DNA of 64,000 bases from Mycolicibacterium litorale (lineage in GTDB: Bacteria; Actinomycetota; Actinomycetes; Mycobacteriales; Mycobacteriaceae), in the NCBI RefSeq assembly GCF_010731695.1, contig NZ_AP022586.1, positions 434,001 to 498,000 of the forward strand, in the 5' to 3' direction. Both the position numbers and the translations under genes were made by a program. Shown piece after piece: positions 1 to 8,746 of this stretch (its first letter is position 1; each line of letters begins with the position of its first letter). The notes beneath the pieces are model-generated. The model saw nothing but the letters and a program-made list of their open reading frames with translations, was not told the origin of the DNA and ran no database searches.

Positions 1-166
1 CCGCCGCGGTGGGGTAGAAGCGCACGTTGCGGGCGAACGGCGGACGGACCGGACAGCTCGGACGGCAGTAGATCCGGGTGGTGAGCACCGCGGTGACGAA
101 CCAGCCGTCGAACCGGGCGTCCTTGGACTGCACGGCCCGGTAGCAGCGGTCGAAATCGTCGTACAT
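1..166 (-). CDS. alkA: Ada/AlkA-type DNA alkylation repair protein, N-terminal fragment
   Basis: Only the first 55 codons lie in the window; the rest runs off the left edge. The start is the ATG at 166-164. The visible residues form the Ada methyl-phosphotriester domain: an YRAVQSKDARFDGWF block followed by the IYCRPSCPVRPP motif, whose two cysteines contribute to the zinc-binding and methyl-accepting centre. In mycobacteria this domain usually heads an Ada-AlkA fusion that combines alkylation sensing with 3-methyladenine glycosylase. Its position ahead of a membrane cyclase and nucS matches the M. tuberculosis alkA (Rv1317c) locus. The glycosylase part is inferred from that synteny and cannot be seen here. 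Confidence 0.85.
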   Translation of the reverse strand, partial: MYDDFDRCYRAVQSKDARFDGWFVTAVLTTRIYCRPSCPVRPPFARNVRFYPTAA

Positions 167-260
167 GCCTAGAGACTTACACGCCGCCACCGACACCACC
201 GGCGGAAAACCGACATCGTGGTGGGCCCGCGAGCGGCCCCTCTTGGCGAGCTCACCCTTG

Positions 261-290
261 ACAACCTACAACCGTTTGGTTGTAGGTTGT
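261..290. promoter_or_regulatory. Perfect 13-bp inverted repeat, probable ArsR-family operator over the core promoter
   Basis: Positions 261-273 (acaacctacaacc) and 278-290 (ggttgtaggttgt) are exact inverted repeats separated by gttt. A TTGACA-like -35 at 258-263 runs into the left arm, and the right arm occupies the expected -10 area and reaches the GTG cluster that starts the ArsR-type gene. A dimeric winged-helix repressor bound here would block RNA polymerase, so autorepression of the ArsR/SRPBCC pair is the simplest reading. Confidence 0.75.
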
Positions 291-678
291 GGTGGTGACC
301 GTGATCGACGAGGACCGGGCCGACGCCCTGTTCCACGCGCTTGCCGACCGGACCCGGCGTGACATCCTGCGCCGCGTGCTGACCGGTGAGCACTCGGTCT
401 CCGCGCTCGCGCTGAAGTACGACGTGAGCTTCGCGGCGGTGCAGAAGCATGTCGTCGTCCTCGAGAAGGCCGGCCTGCTGACCAAACGCCGCCGCGGCCG
501 CGAGCAGTTGGCCAGCGGTGACGTGACGGCGGTGCGGTCGGTGGCGGCCATGCTCGCCGACCTCGAAGACATCTGGCGCGGTCGCATCGCCCGTATCGAC
601 GAACTCATCGCATCCGATTCACCCGAGGAGAACTGCCCATGCCTGTCACCGACGTCCGGCACGACACCGACAACCTGA
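289..678 (+). CDS. ArsR/SmtB-family winged-helix transcriptional regulator
   Basis: The roughly 125-residue product has an ArsR-type winged helix. The ALFHALADRTRRDILRRV helix comes first, then a recognition helix around VSFAAVQKHVVVLEKAGL and a wing with LLTKRRRGREQ. No cysteine-based metal site is visible, which is usual for the ArsR members that pair with SRPBCC proteins. The open frame begins with three GTG codons at 289, 292 and 295 and a fourth at 301. There is no ribosome binding site, and the promoter abuts these codons, so a leaderless start at 295 or 301 is likely. The 3' end overlaps the next gene by 40 bp, implying translational coupling. Confidence 0.85.
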   Translation: MVVTVIDEDRADALFHALADRTRRDILRRVLTGEHSVSALALKYDVSFAAVQKHVVVLEKAGLLTKRRRGREQLASGDVTAVRSVAAMLADLEDIWRGRIARIDELIASDSPEENCPCLSPTSGTTPTT

Positions 679-1121
679 CGCTGACCATCACCGCCGACTT
701 CGCCGCGCCCGTGGAGCGGATCTGGCAGATCTACGCCGACCCGCGCCAGCTCGAGAAGATCTGGGGTCCGCCCAGCTGCCCGGCCACCGTCGTCGATCAC
801 GACCTCACCCCGGGCGGCCGCGTCACGTACGTCATGACCGGACCGGACGGGGAGAAGTACGCCGGGTACTGGGTGGTGACCGCCGTCGACGAACCGAGGA
901 GCTTCGCGTTCGACGACGGCTTCGCCGACGAGGACTTCACGCCCAACGACGAGCTGCCCGTCTCGACGAACGTCTTCACGTTCACCGAGCACGACGGCGG
1001 GACCCGCGCGACGTACGTGAGCACGTACGCGTCCGCCGAGAAGCTGCAGCAGGTGCTGGACATGGGCGTGGTCGAGGGCGCGACGTCGGCGATCAACCAG
1101 ATCGACGGTCTGCTGGCCTGA
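639..1121 (+). CDS. SRPBCC (AHSA1-like) domain protein
   Basis: This 160-residue protein has the helix-grip fold signature of the AHSA1/START-like group. The N-terminal strand LTITADFAAPVERIWQIYADP is followed by PPSCPATVVDHDLTPGGR and a C-terminal helix ending in DGLLA. Such proteins bind hydrophobic ligands in a cavity; no enzyme activity can be assigned. It overlaps the upstream ArsR-type gene and is probably its co-transcribed target. ArsR/SRPBCC pairs are common in actinobacteria. The ATG at 639 follows a GGAG-like stretch at 628-632. The ligand is unknown. Confidence 0.85.
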   Translation: MPVTDVRHDTDNLTLTITADFAAPVERIWQIYADPRQLEKIWGPPSCPATVVDHDLTPGGRVTYVMTGPDGEKYAGYWVVTAVDEPRSFAFDDGFADEDFTPNDELPVSTNVFTFTEHDGGTRATYVSTYASAEKLQQVLDMGVVEGATSAINQIDGLLA

Positions 1122-1143
1122 CCGCGCCGCCGGCGGTCTTCCC

Positions 1144-1149
1144 TAGACT
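1144..1149 (+). promoter_or_regulatory. TAGACT -10 hexamer, leaderless promoter of the acyl-AMP ligase
   Basis: TAGACT ends seven nucleotides before the ATG at 1157, and no ribosome binding site lies between. The spacing places transcription initiation at or next to the start codon, so the mRNA is probably leaderless. Confidence 0.65.
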
Positions 1150-1156
1150 CGTCGGC

Positions 1157-2974
1157 ATGAGTGGCGGTACGGGGCAGGTCGTTTCGGAAGGTCTGCTGAA
1201 GATCGAGGACTGCCTGGACGCCGAGGGCAACATCGTCCTGCCGCCCGGCGTCACGCTGATCTCGCTGATCGACCGCAACATCGCCAGCGTCGGGGACGCC
1301 GTGGCCTACCGCTACCTCGACCACACCGGCACCGACGACGTCCGCGCCGTCGAACTCACCTGGGCCGAACTCGGCGTGCGACTGCGCGCGATCGGCGCGC
1401 GGTTGCAGCGGCTCGCCGCACCCGGCGACCGGGTCGCGATCCTCGCCCCGCAGGGCCTCGACTACGTCACCGGATTCTTCGCCGCGATCAAGGCGGGCAC
1501 GATCGCGGTGCCGCTGTTCGCGCCCGAATTGCAGGGTCACGCCGAGCGTCTGCAGACCGCGCTCGACGACGCTCGCCCCACTGTCGTGCTCACGACGTCG
1601 TCGGCCGCGGGCGCGGTCGAGATCTTCCTCGACGACCTCGCCGGCGTGCCCAGACCGCAGATACTGCTGATCGACGAGATCCCCGATTCCGCGGGAGAGT
1701 CGTTCGAGAACAGGGCGATCGACGTCGACGACGTCTCACACCTGCAGTACACCTCCGGCGCCACCCGGGCCCCGGCCGGTGTCGAGATCACCCACCGGGC
1801 GGTCGGCACCAACCTGCTGCAGATGATCCTGGCGATCGACCTGCTGGACCGGAACACCCACGGCGTCAGCTGGTTACCGCTCTTCCACGACATGGGGCTG
1901 TCCATGATCGGCTTTCCGGCCGTCTACGGTGGCCACTCGACGCTGATGTCGCCGACGGCGTTCCTGCGCCGCCCGCAGCGATGGATCCGCGCGCTGGCAG
2001 AGGGGTCCCGCGACGGCCGTGTCGTCACTGCCGCTCCGAACTTCGCCTACGAGTGGACCGCGCAGCGCGGGCTGCCGGAGGCGGGTGAGGACATCGACCT
2101 GGCGAACGTGGTCCTCATCATCGGCTCCGAACCGGTCAGCATCGAGGCCGTCGACATGTTCAACGCGGCGTTCGCCCCTTACGGTCTGCCCGCGACGGCG
2201 TTCAAACCGTCCTACGGGATCGCCGAGGCCACGCTGTTCGTCTCGACGATCGCGCCGGACGCGCGGGCCACCGTGCGCCACCTCGACCGCGACCAGCTGA
2301 CCAATGGAAAGGCGGTGCCGGTCGCCGTCGACGCGGAGAACGCCGTACCGCAGGTGTCGTGCGGTCAGATCGCCCGCAGCCAATGGGCGGTGATCGTCGA
2401 GCCCGCGGCCGGTGCCGAGCTGCCCGACGGGCACGTGGGAGAGATCTGGCTGCACGGCGAGAACATCGGCCGGGGGTACTGGGGACGGCCCGACGACACC
2501 CGCGCGACGTTCGGCGCCGCGCTGACACCCGCCGTCGGTGGACATGCCGACGGCGTTCCCGCCGACGCGCGCTGGCTGCGCACCGGCGACCTCGGCACCT
2601 ATCTGGACGGTGAGCTGTACGTCACGGGCCGGCTGGCCGACCTGGTGGTGATGGGCGGGCGGCAGCACTACCCGCAGGACATCGAGGCGACCGTGGCCGC
2701 GGCGTCACCGCTGGTTCGCCGCGGCCACGCCACCGCGTTCACCGTGCCCGACGAGCAGCTCGTGGTCGTGGCGGAGCGGGCGTCGGGGACGCGCCGCGCC
2801 GATCCGGCACCGGCCGTGGACGCGATCCGCGCGGCCGTGCGGCAGCGCCACGGTGTGGACGTCGCTGACGTGCGTTTCGTGCCTGCCGGCGCCATACCGC
2901 GGACCACGAGCGGGAAGCTGGCCCGCCGCGCCTGCCGCGCGGAGTATCTCGACGGCACCCTGCGCGGACAGTAG
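1157..2974 (+). CDS. Fatty acyl-AMP ligase (FadD/FAAL family)
   Basis: A 605-residue adenylate-forming enzyme. The ATP-binding signature YTSGATRAPAGVEITH starts near residue 198, the SYGIAEATL block lies near 353, and the hinge region YVTGRLADLVVMGGR is near 492. The length and the GWSL-less N-terminus resemble mycobacterial FAALs, which activate fatty acids to acyl-adenylates and hand them to polyketide synthases or acyl carriers instead of CoA. No polyketide synthase gene is adjacent, so the acceptor is unknown; an acyl-CoA synthetase role cannot be excluded. The conserved C-terminal lysine is in TTSGKLARRACR. Its stop is only 3 bp from the convergent cyclase stop. Confidence 0.8.
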   Translation: MSGGTGQVVSEGLLKIEDCLDAEGNIVLPPGVTLISLIDRNIASVGDAVAYRYLDHTGTDDVRAVELTWAELGVRLRAIGARLQRLAAPGDRVAILAPQGLDYVTGFFAAIKAGTIAVPLFAPELQGHAERLQTALDDARPTVVLTTSSAAGAVEIFLDDLAGVPRPQILLIDEIPDSAGESFENRAIDVDDVSHLQYTSGATRAPAGVEITHRAVGTNLLQMILAIDLLDRNTHGVSWLPLFHDMGLSMIGFPAVYGGHSTLMSPTAFLRRPQRWIRALAEGSRDGRVVTAAPNFAYEWTAQRGLPEAGEDIDLANVVLIIGSEPVSIEAVDMFNAAFAPYGLPATAFKPSYGIAEATLFVSTIAPDARATVRHLDRDQLTNGKAVPVAVDAENAVPQVSCGQIARSQWAVIVEPAAGAELPDGHVGEIWLHGENIGRGYWGRPDDTRATFGAALTPAVGGHADGVPADARWLRTGDLGTYLDGELYVTGRLADLVVMGGRQHYPQDIEATVAAASPLVRRGHATAFTVPDEQLVVVAERASGTRRADPAPAVDAIRAAVRQRHGVDVADVRFVPAGAIPRTTSGKLARRACRAEYLDGTLRGQ

Positions 2975-2977
2975 GAG

Positions 2978-4594
2978 TCAGGCCAGCAGGGCGAGCCGGG
3001 TCGGCTCGTCGTGGCCGCGCAGCGTGACCTCGTCGCCCAGTGACCAGCGCGCACGTTCGGCCTCGGAGGCGCGATCGATGGTGTCCGACGAGGCCACCAG
3101 CCGGTGCGGTGCCGACTTCGCGAGCTCACACAGCCGGGCCGCCTCGTTGACCGGTTCGCCGATGACGGTGTACTCGAACCGCTCCTTGGCGCCGACATTG
3201 CCCGCGACGACCTGACCCGCGGCCACGCCGATGCCGGCCTGGCACTCCGGCACTTCGTCGGCCAGCCGCGTCGCGATCGCCCGGGCCGCCGACAGCGCCT
3301 CGTCCTCGGCGTTGTCGAGCGCGACCGGGGCGCCGAACACGGCCAGCACCGCATCGCCCTCGAACTTGTTGACCAGGCCGTGATGGCGATCGACCTCGTC
3401 GACGATCACTGCGAAGAACCGATTGAGCAGTTCGACGATCTCGGCCGCGGGACGGCTGGTGACCATCTGAGTCGATCCGATGATGTCGACGAAAACCACT
3501 GCGGCGTGGCGCTCTTCGCCGCCGAGCTCGATCTGCTGCTTCTCGGCCGCCAGAGCGACTTCGCGCCCGACGTGGCGGCCGAACAGGTCGCGCACCCGTT
3601 CGCGTTCGCGCAGCCCCTCGACCATCTTGTTGAAACCCCGCTGCAGCTCACCGAGCTCGGTGCCGTCGAACACCACCAGCTCGCAGTCGAAGTCGCCCCG
3701 TTCGACGTTCTTGAGCGCCGCGCGCACCACCCGCACCGGCGTCGCGATCAGCCAGGACAGCAGCCACATCAGGATTAGCCCGAACAGCAGTGCCACCATC
3801 GCGATGATCATCACCGCGACCCCGAACTGCGTGGCGGTCAGATTCTGCATCGAGAGCGAGAACACGGCGAGCAGGAGGATGCCCAGCACGGGCACTCCGG
3901 AGCCGAGCAGCCAGACCGTCATGGTGCGGCCCATGACCCCGTGCGCGAACCGGCGCGGTGGGCGGCCCGCTTCGAGCGCCTGGGCGGCGATCGGCCGCAG
4001 CGAGAACTCGGTGATCAGATAGGAGGCCGTGGCCACCACGATGCCGGGGAAGCCCACGGCGAACAGGAACCGGGGGATGAAGGCCGAGTTTTGCAGGCCG
4101 TACAGCAGCGTCAGCAGTGCGGTACCGAACCCCCAGAAGAGGAGCAGCATCTTCGCCACCTGCCACGGCGCACGGAACACGTTGTGCTGGTCGGTGCGGG
4201 TGGGGGTGCGCTCTTCGATGGCCCATCGCAACGTGCGGACCGTATGGGTGGTGATCCAGGTCGTGCCGAAGATCAGTGCGACCACCATGTATGCGGGCAC
4301 CACACCCCAGGTCAACCACGCCGGCGCGTCGGAGAACACACTCGGCACGGGGATGGCCACGGCGTTGAGGAGCAGCGAGACCACGATGCCCAGGATGTTG
4401 GTGAGCAGGATGAAGAACGTGAGGATGACCTGGATGCGGATGCGCCGGCGCCGTTGATCCTCTTCGGGCTTGCCCAGCAGCCAGGAGCCGTAGTCGGGAG
4501 TGTCCGGCAGCCGCCCGCTCTGCCTGGTCACCTTCTCCAGGAGGAGGCCCAGTCGCTGTGGAACGCTCTTTTTGGCGGTCGTCGTCGCGTCCAT
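2978..4594 (-). CDS. Membrane class III adenylate/guanylate cyclase with HAMP domain
   Basis: The 538-residue protein has about six hydrophobic segments (roughly 53-75, 96-116, 147-167, 175-195, 228-248 and 258-280). A HAMP linker (about 278-330) and a C-terminal class III cyclase domain (about 360-538) follow. Metal-binding [13 protein letters not shown] visible at D370 (VFVDIIGST) and D414 ([12 protein letters not shown]), the purine-contacting lysine is K410, and the transition-state Asn/Arg pair is N483 and R487. All key residues are present, so it should make cAMP (or cGMP). It matches the Rv1318c-Rv1320c group that sits at this locus in M. tuberculosis, here as a single copy. A cAMP phosphodiesterase homologue is encoded at 27773-28540. 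Confidence 0.92.
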   Translation of the reverse strand: MDATTTAKKSVPQRLGLLLEKVTRQSGRLPDTPDYGSWLLGKPEEDQRRRRIRIQVILTFFILLTNILGIVVSLLLNAVAIPVPSVFSDAPAWLTWGVVPAYMVVALIFGTTWITTHTVRTLRWAIEERTPTRTDQHNVFRAPWQVAKMLLLFWGFGTALLTLLYGLQNSAFIPRFLFAVGFPGIVVATASYLITEFSLRPIAAQALEAGRPPRRFAHGVMGRTMTVWLLGSGVPVLGILLLAVFSLSMQNLTATQFGVAVMIIAMVALLFGLILMWLLSWLIATPVRVVRAALKNVERGDFDCELVVFDGTELGELQRGFNKMVEGLRERERVRDLFGRHVGREVALAAEKQQIELGGEERHAAVVFVDIIGSTQMVTSRPAAEIVELLNRFFAVIVDEVDRHHGLVNKFEGDAVLAVFGAPVALDNAEDEALSAARAIATRLADEVPECQAGIGVAAGQVVAGNVGAKERFEYTVIGEPVNEAARLCELAKSAPHRLVASSDTIDRASEAERARWSLGDEVTLRGHDEPTRLALLA

Positions 4595-4603
4595 TGTGTC
4601 GCC

Positions 4604-4637
4604 AGCCTAATTTGCGCGCGTCCACAGACCCTAATGT
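4604..4637. promoter_or_regulatory. Divergent promoter pair between the cyclase and nucS
   Basis: On the minus strand a TAGGCT hexamer (4609-4604) lies 9 nt before the cyclase ATG. On the plus strand TAATGT (4632-4637) lies 7 nt before the GTG at 4645. The two -10 elements are about 25 bp apart, and neither gene has a ribosome binding site, so both mRNAs should be leaderless or nearly so. Confidence 0.55.
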
Positions 4638-4644
4638 TGTGCGG

Positions 4645-5316
4645 GTGCGTCTCGTCATCGCCCAGTGCACGGTCGACTACATCGGCCGACTGACCGCCCA
4701 TCTGCCCTCTGCACGCCGACTGCTGTTGTTCAAAGCCGACGGCTCGGTCAGCGTGCACGCCGACGATCGAGCCTACAAACCGCTCAACTGGATGAGTCCG
4801 CCGTGCTGGTTGAAGGAGGAGGACGGCGACGGCCACCCGGTGTGGGTGGTGGAGAACAAGGCCGGTGAGCAGTTGCGGATCACCGTCGAGGAGGTCGAGC
4901 ACGATTCGAGCCACGAGCTCGGCGTGGATCCCGGCCTTGTCAAGGACGGCGTCGAGGCGCACCTGCAGAAGCTGCTCGCCGAGCACGTCGAACTGCTCGG
5001 CGCCGGGTACACCCTCGTACGCCGCGAGTACATGACCGCGATCGGGCCGGTGGACCTGCTGTGCCGCGACGAGGCCGGCCGTTCGGTGGCCGTGGAGATC
5101 AAGCGCCGCGGCGAGATCGACGGAGTCGAACAACTCACCCGCTACCTCGAACTGCTCAACCGCGACACGCTGCTGGCGCCGGTCAGTGGCGTGTTCGCCG
5201 CCCAGCAGATCAAACCGCAGGCGCGCACGCTGGCCACCGACCGCGGAATTCGTTGCCTGATACTCGATTACGACCAGATGCGCGGTATGGACAGCGACGA
5301 GTACAAGCTGTTCTGA
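4645..5316 (+). CDS. nucS: Mismatch-specific endonuclease NucS/EndoMS
   Basis: The 223-residue protein matches mycobacterial NucS along its whole length, starting [20 protein letters not shown]. The N-terminal domain binds DNA. The C-terminal PD-(D/E)XK nuclease core shows the catalytic Asp in GPVDLLCRD, then Glu and Lys in [12 protein letters not shown]. NucS cuts both strands at mismatches and provides non-canonical mismatch repair in actinobacteria that lack MutS and MutL. The start at 4645 was chosen because TAATGT lies 7 nt upstream; an in-frame GTG at 4639 is too close to that -10. The family-typical C-terminus YKLF, which resembles a sliding-clamp binding tail, is intact. Confidence 0.95.
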   Translation: MRLVIAQCTVDYIGRLTAHLPSARRLLLFKADGSVSVHADDRAYKPLNWMSPPCWLKEEDGDGHPVWVVENKAGEQLRITVEEVEHDSSHELGVDPGLVKDGVEAHLQKLLAEHVELLGAGYTLVRREYMTAIGPVDLLCRDEAGRSVAVEIKRRGEIDGVEQLTRYLELLNRDTLLAPVSGVFAAQQIKPQARTLATDRGIRCLILDYDQMRGMDSDEYKLF

Positions 5317-5321
5317 GCCCC

Positions 5322-5327
5322 TAGACT
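5322..5327 (+). promoter_or_regulatory. TAGACT -10 hexamer, leaderless promoter
   Basis: TAGACT ends 6 nt before the ATG at 5334 and starts just after the nucS stop, so the small downstream gene has its own leaderless promoter. Confidence 0.6.
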
Positions 5328-5333
5328 GCGCAC

Positions 5334-5630
5334 ATGCCCAGGCGTCGCCCACCGCCGCGGCGGTCGCGTCCGCTGCCTCCGGTCTTCAGCGAGCGGCGCG
5401 TCGAGGCGGGTCCGGACGGGTACGACTACGAGGTGCGTCCGGTGGCGGGTTCCCGCGCCACCAAGACCTACCGGTGTCCGGGCTGCGATCACGAGATCCG
5501 GCCCGGCACAGCCCATCTGGTGGTCTGGCCGGCGGACGCGGGGGAGGCGGCCGTCGACGACCGCAGGCACTGGCACACGCCGTGCTGGACGCACCGGGCC
5601 ACGCGGGGCCCGACGCGCCGATGGTCCTAG
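5334..5630 (+). CDS. Conserved actinobacterial small protein with CxxC/HxxC zinc-ribbon-like motif
   Basis: A 98-residue, Arg/Pro-rich protein of the Rv1322 type. The N-terminal 20 residues are basic (PRRRPPPRRSRPLPP). The conserved core contains YRCPGCDHEIRPGTAHLVVW and a later HWHTPCW, so two CxxC cysteines plus His and Cys could form a zinc site. Its function is unknown. It has its own promoter directly after nucS and converges with the epimerase gene, with 4 bp between stops. The invariant linkage with nucS in mycobacteria is the only functional hint. Confidence 0.8.
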   Translation: MPRRRPPPRRSRPLPPVFSERRVEAGPDGYDYEVRPVAGSRATKTYRCPGCDHEIRPGTAHLVVWPADAGEAAVDDRRHWHTPCWTHRATRGPTRRWS

Positions 5631-5634
5631 CGGA

Positions 5635-6105
5635 TCAGTGCTCGGCCGCGGGTTCGACGAGCTCGATGAGAACGCCGCCGCCGTCCTTGGGATGGATGAA
5701 GTTGATGCGCGAGTTCGAGGTGCCGCGGCGGGGCGCGTCGTAGATCAGCCGCACGCCCTGCTCGCGCAACCGCTCGCTGAGCGTGTCGAGGTCACTGACG
5801 CGGTAGGCGAACTGCTGCAGGCCGGGGCCGCGCTTGTCGAGGAACTTCGCGATGGTCGATGAGTCGTCGATCGGCGCCATCAACTGGATCTGGGTGCTGC
5901 CGACCGCCGCGCCGCGCACCGAGAGCATGGCCTCGCGGATGCCCTGCTCTTCGTTGACCTCTTCGTGCAGCACGATCATGCCGAGGTGGTCGTGGTACCA
6001 CCGGATCGCCTCGTCCAGATCCCGCACCGCGATACCGACGTGATCGATCGCGGTGACCAGGGCGGTGGCCAGTACTGGACGGGCGTCAATTTGCTCGGCA
6101 GTCAT
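5635..6105 (-). CDS. Methylmalonyl-CoA epimerase (VOC superfamily)
   Basis: A 156-residue vicinal-oxygen-chelate protein that interconverts (S)- and (R)-methylmalonyl-CoA in propionate metabolism. The two beta-alpha-beta-beta-beta modules are seen as IDHVGIAVRDLDEAIRWYHD near residue 20 and QQFAYRVSDLD near 100; metal ligands are expected in the first H (DHVGIAV), a central Q/H, and the C-terminal E of VLIELVEP. The ATG at 6105 was chosen because a TACCTT hexamer ends 6 nt upstream. It corresponds to Rv1322A. It could also supply the B12-dependent mutase at 44454, but no shared operon supports that. Confidence 0.9.
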   Translation of the reverse strand: MTAEQIDARPVLATALVTAIDHVGIAVRDLDEAIRWYHDHLGMIVLHEEVNEEQGIREAMLSVRGAAVGSTQIQLMAPIDDSSTIAKFLDKRGPGLQQFAYRVSDLDTLSERLREQGVRLIYDAPRRGTSNSRINFIHPKDGGGVLIELVEPAAEH

Positions 6106-6111
6106 ATCGCA

Positions 6112-6117
6112 AAGGTA
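6112..6117 (-). promoter_or_regulatory. TACCTT -10 hexamer, leaderless promoter of the epimerase
   Basis: On the minus strand TACCTT is followed by 6 nt and the ATG at 6105. The intergenic 6106-6198 also holds the promoter of the divergent fadA4, which unlike the epimerase has a clear ribosome binding site. Confidence 0.6.
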
Positions 6118-6198
6118 ACCTAACGGCATCGGTTCCGAACACTCTAGGTCAGCTGTATAACCCCACCGGAGCCGCCCGAAACCCGCTTGGAGGTAGTG

Positions 6199-7380
6199 AT
6201 GACGACGTCGGTGATAGTTGCTGGAGCCCGGACGCCGGTAGGCAAGCTGATGGGTTCGCTGAAGGACTTCTCGGGCACCGACCTGGGCGCGATCGCCATC
6301 AAGGCCGCGCTCGAGAAGGCGGGTGTCGCACCGTCGGCCGTCGAGTACGTGATCATGGGCCAGGTGCTCACCGCGGGCGCCGGGCAGATGCCGGCCCGCC
6401 AGGCGGCAGTGGCCGCGGGCATCCCGTGGGACGTGCCCGCGCTGACCATCAACAAGATGTGCCTGTCGGGCATCGACGCGATCGCGCTCGCGGACCAGCT
6501 GATCCGCGCCGGTGAGTTCGACGTGGTGGTGGCCGGCGGCCAGGAGTCGATGAGCCAGGCGCCGCACCTGCTGATGAACAGCCGCTCGGGGTACAAGTAC
6601 GGCGACGTGACGGCGGTCGACCACATGGCCTACGACGGGCTTCACGACGTCTTCACCGACCAGCCGATGGGCGCCCTCACCGAGCAGCGCAACGACGTCG
6701 ACCAGTTCACCCGCGCGCAGCAGGACGAGTACGCCGCGCAGTCCCACCAGCGGGCTGCCGCGGCGTGGAAGGACGGCGTGTTCGCCGACGAGGTGGTGCC
6801 GGTGTCGATCCCGCAGCGCAAGGGCGATCCGCTCGAGTTCAACGAGGACGAGGGCATCCGCGCCAACACCACCGCCGATTCCCTGGCCGGACTCAAGCCC
6901 GCGTTCCGCAAGGACGGCACGATCACCGCGGGCTCGGCGTCGCAGATCTCCGACGGCGCCTGCGCGGTCGTGGTGATGAACAAGGCCAAGGCCGAGGAGC
7001 TGGGCCTGACGTGGCTGGCCGAGGTCGGTGCGCACGGCGTGGTCGCCGGACCCGACTCCACGCTGCAGTCGCAGCCCGCCAATGCGGTCAAGAAGGCGAT
7101 CGCCAAGGAAGGCATCACCGCCGACCAGCTCGACGTCATCGAACTGAACGAGGCGTTCGCCGCGGTCGCTTTGGCCTCCACCCGGGAGCTCGGCGTCGAC
7201 CCCGACAAGGTGAACACCAACGGCGGCGCGATCGCGATCGGCCACCCGATCGGCATGTCCGGCGCACGCATCACGTTGCACGCGGCGCTCGAACTGGCTC
7301 GCAAGGGCTCGGGCTACGCGGTGGCGGCGCTGTGCGGTGCGGGCGGGCAGGGCGACGCGCTGATCCTGCGGCGCCCCTGA
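6199..7380 (+). CDS. fadA4: Acetyl-CoA acetyltransferase (thiolase)
   Basis: A 393-residue thiolase with the nucleophilic cysteine at C88 ([12 protein letters not shown]), the GHPIG histidine near residue 349 and the C-terminal acid/base cysteine in [13 protein letters not shown]. It catalyses reversible condensation of acetyl-CoA to acetoacetyl-CoA or thiolysis of 3-ketoacyl-CoA. The ATG at 6199 is preceded by a strong GGAGG (6189-6193) at 5 nt, so an in-frame TTG at 6187 is rejected. It is orthologous by position and sequence to fadA4 (Rv1323), usually regarded as the housekeeping acetoacetyl-CoA thiolase. It is divergent from the epimerase gene. Confidence 0.93.
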   Translation: MTTSVIVAGARTPVGKLMGSLKDFSGTDLGAIAIKAALEKAGVAPSAVEYVIMGQVLTAGAGQMPARQAAVAAGIPWDVPALTINKMCLSGIDAIALADQLIRAGEFDVVVAGGQESMSQAPHLLMNSRSGYKYGDVTAVDHMAYDGLHDVFTDQPMGALTEQRNDVDQFTRAQQDEYAAQSHQRAAAAWKDGVFADEVVPVSIPQRKGDPLEFNEDEGIRANTTADSLAGLKPAFRKDGTITAGSASQISDGACAVVVMNKAKAEELGLTWLAEVGAHGVVAGPDSTLQSQPANAVKKAIAKEGITADQLDVIELNEAFAAVALASTRELGVDPDKVNTNGGAIAIGHPIGMSGARITLHAALELARKGSGYAVAALCGAGGQGDALILRRP

Positions 7381-7436
7381 CCCGCCGCCAACGGTTCTAC
7401 GACGGCTTGTAGTAATCGCGGCGGGGTTAGGGCACA

Positions 7437-7820
7437 ATGGCGGCCATGACTGGCGCTTTCGATCTGCGTAGCTCTGTCGGGTGGCTCCGGCTCGTCGGCC
7501 TGCTCGAGGCCGTCAGCTGGGTGGGCCTGTTGCTGGGGATGTACTTCAAGTACCTCGGCAGCCCCCGCACCGAGATCGGGGTGAAGGTGTTCGGGCCGGT
7601 GCACGGCGGGGTGTTCGTCGCGTTCCTGGTCGCGGCCGTCGTCGCCGGTCTCGCTCTGAAGTGGGGGGCCGTCACATGGTTGCTGGCGCTGTTGGCCAGC
7701 ATCGTGCCGCTGGGGACTGTGATCTTCCTCATATGGGCCGAGCGCACCGGTCGGATGGGCGGTGCCGAGGCCGTCTCGACCATGGGTCGGCCGGGCCGCC
7801 CGGCACCCGAAACAACGTGA
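7437..7820 (+). CDS. DUF3817 integral membrane protein
   Basis: A 127-residue protein with about three transmembrane segments: GWLRLVGLLEAVSWVGLLLG, VFVAFLVAAVVAGLAL and WLLALLASIVPLGTVIFLIW. It carries the DUF3817 signature with MYFKY and the charged VKVFGPVHGGVF loop. Function is unknown. The ATG at 7437 and a second ATG at 7446 are both possible. A homologous DUF3817 protein is encoded at 31921-32280, so the window holds two members. The C-terminal tail (about 20 residues, Pro/Gly-rich) is probably cytoplasmic. Confidence 0.8.
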   Translation: MAAMTGAFDLRSSVGWLRLVGLLEAVSWVGLLLGMYFKYLGSPRTEIGVKVFGPVHGGVFVAFLVAAVVAGLALKWGAVTWLLALLASIVPLGTVIFLIWAERTGRMGGAEAVSTMGRPGRPAPETT

Positions 7821-7833
7821 CAGACTTGCACGC

Positions 7834-8736
7834 GTGACACGTCCACGACCTTCCATCGGGCCGGCACTGGCCGGTGCGGTTGATCTGTCCGCGCTCAAGC
7901 AACGCCCCGCCGCCGAGTCGGCGCCCGGCGGCGCCGGGACCGGCGGCCCCGGCGGCGTCGAGGTCACCGAGGCCAACCTCGAAGCCGAGGTGCTGATCCG
8001 CTCCAGTCAGGTCCCCGTCGTCGTGCTGCTCTGGTCGCCGCGCAGCGACGCCAGCGTGGCGCTGGGGCAGACGCTCGCCGACCTGGCCGGTGCCGACGCC
8101 GGCAAGTGGTCGCTGGCGACGGTCAACGTCGACACCACCCCGCGGGTGGCCCAGATGTTCGGCGTCCAGGCGGTGCCGACGGTCGTCGCGCTCGCCGGTG
8201 GCCAGCCGATCTCGAGTTTCCAGGGGCCGCAGCCGGCCGATCAGCTGCGCCGCTGGGTCGACTCGCTGCTCGAGGCGACGGCGGGCAAGCTCGCCGGATC
8301 CGGCGATGCCGATCAGCCCGAACAGGTCGACCCCGCGGTCGCCCAGGCGCGCGCAGCCCTGGACGCCGGTGACTTCGACGCGGCGCTGAACGCCTACCAG
8401 GCGATCCTCGACACGCAGCCCAACCACACCGAGGCCAAGGGCGCGGTCCGGCAGATCATGTTCCTGCAGCGCGCGACGACGCAGCGCCCGGACGCGGTCG
8501 CCGTCGCCGACGCCGCACCCGACGACGTCGAGGCCGCGTTCGCCGCCGCCGACGTCGAGATCCTGCAGCAGCAGGTCGAGCCCGCCTTCGACCGGCTCAT
8601 CGCGCTGGTCAAGCGCACCGCCGGGGACGACCGCACGAAGGTGCGCACCCGGCTCATCGAGCTGTTCGAACTCTTCGACCCGGCCGACCCCGAGGTGATC
8701 GCGGGCCGGCGCAAGCTCGCCAACGCCCTGTACTGA
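7834..8736 (+). CDS. Thioredoxin-fold tetratricopeptide protein (CnoX/YbbN-like) lacking the CxxC site
   Basis: A 300-residue protein equivalent to Rv1324. Residues about 45-150 form a thioredoxin fold: VPVVVLLWSPRSDAS, then WSLATVNVDTTPRVAQMFGV and the cis-proline AVPTVVAL. The usual CxxC after the tryptophan is replaced by SPRSD, so no dithiol redox activity is possible. Residues about 165-300 form TPR-like helices (ARAALDAGDFDAALNAYQAIL). The architecture is that of CnoX chaperones, which protect clients under oxidative stress and pass them to GroEL/DnaK. The role is inferred from architecture. The GTG at 7834 has CAGACT seven nucleotides upstream, near the leaderless consensus. Confidence 0.85.
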   Translation: MTRPRPSIGPALAGAVDLSALKQRPAAESAPGGAGTGGPGGVEVTEANLEAEVLIRSSQVPVVVLLWSPRSDASVALGQTLADLAGADAGKWSLATVNVDTTPRVAQMFGVQAVPTVVALAGGQPISSFQGPQPADQLRRWVDSLLEATAGKLAGSGDADQPEQVDPAVAQARAALDAGDFDAALNAYQAILDTQPNHTEAKGAVRQIMFLQRATTQRPDAVAVADAAPDDVEAAFAAADVEILQQQVEPAFDRLIALVKRTAGDDRTKVRTRLIELFELFDPADPEVIAGRRKLANALY

Positions 8737-8746
8737 CGCCACACCC

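Noticed and set aside
6187..6198. Upstream in-frame TTG start for fadA4
   Set aside because: It would overlap the GGAGG ribosome binding site that serves the ATG at 6199.
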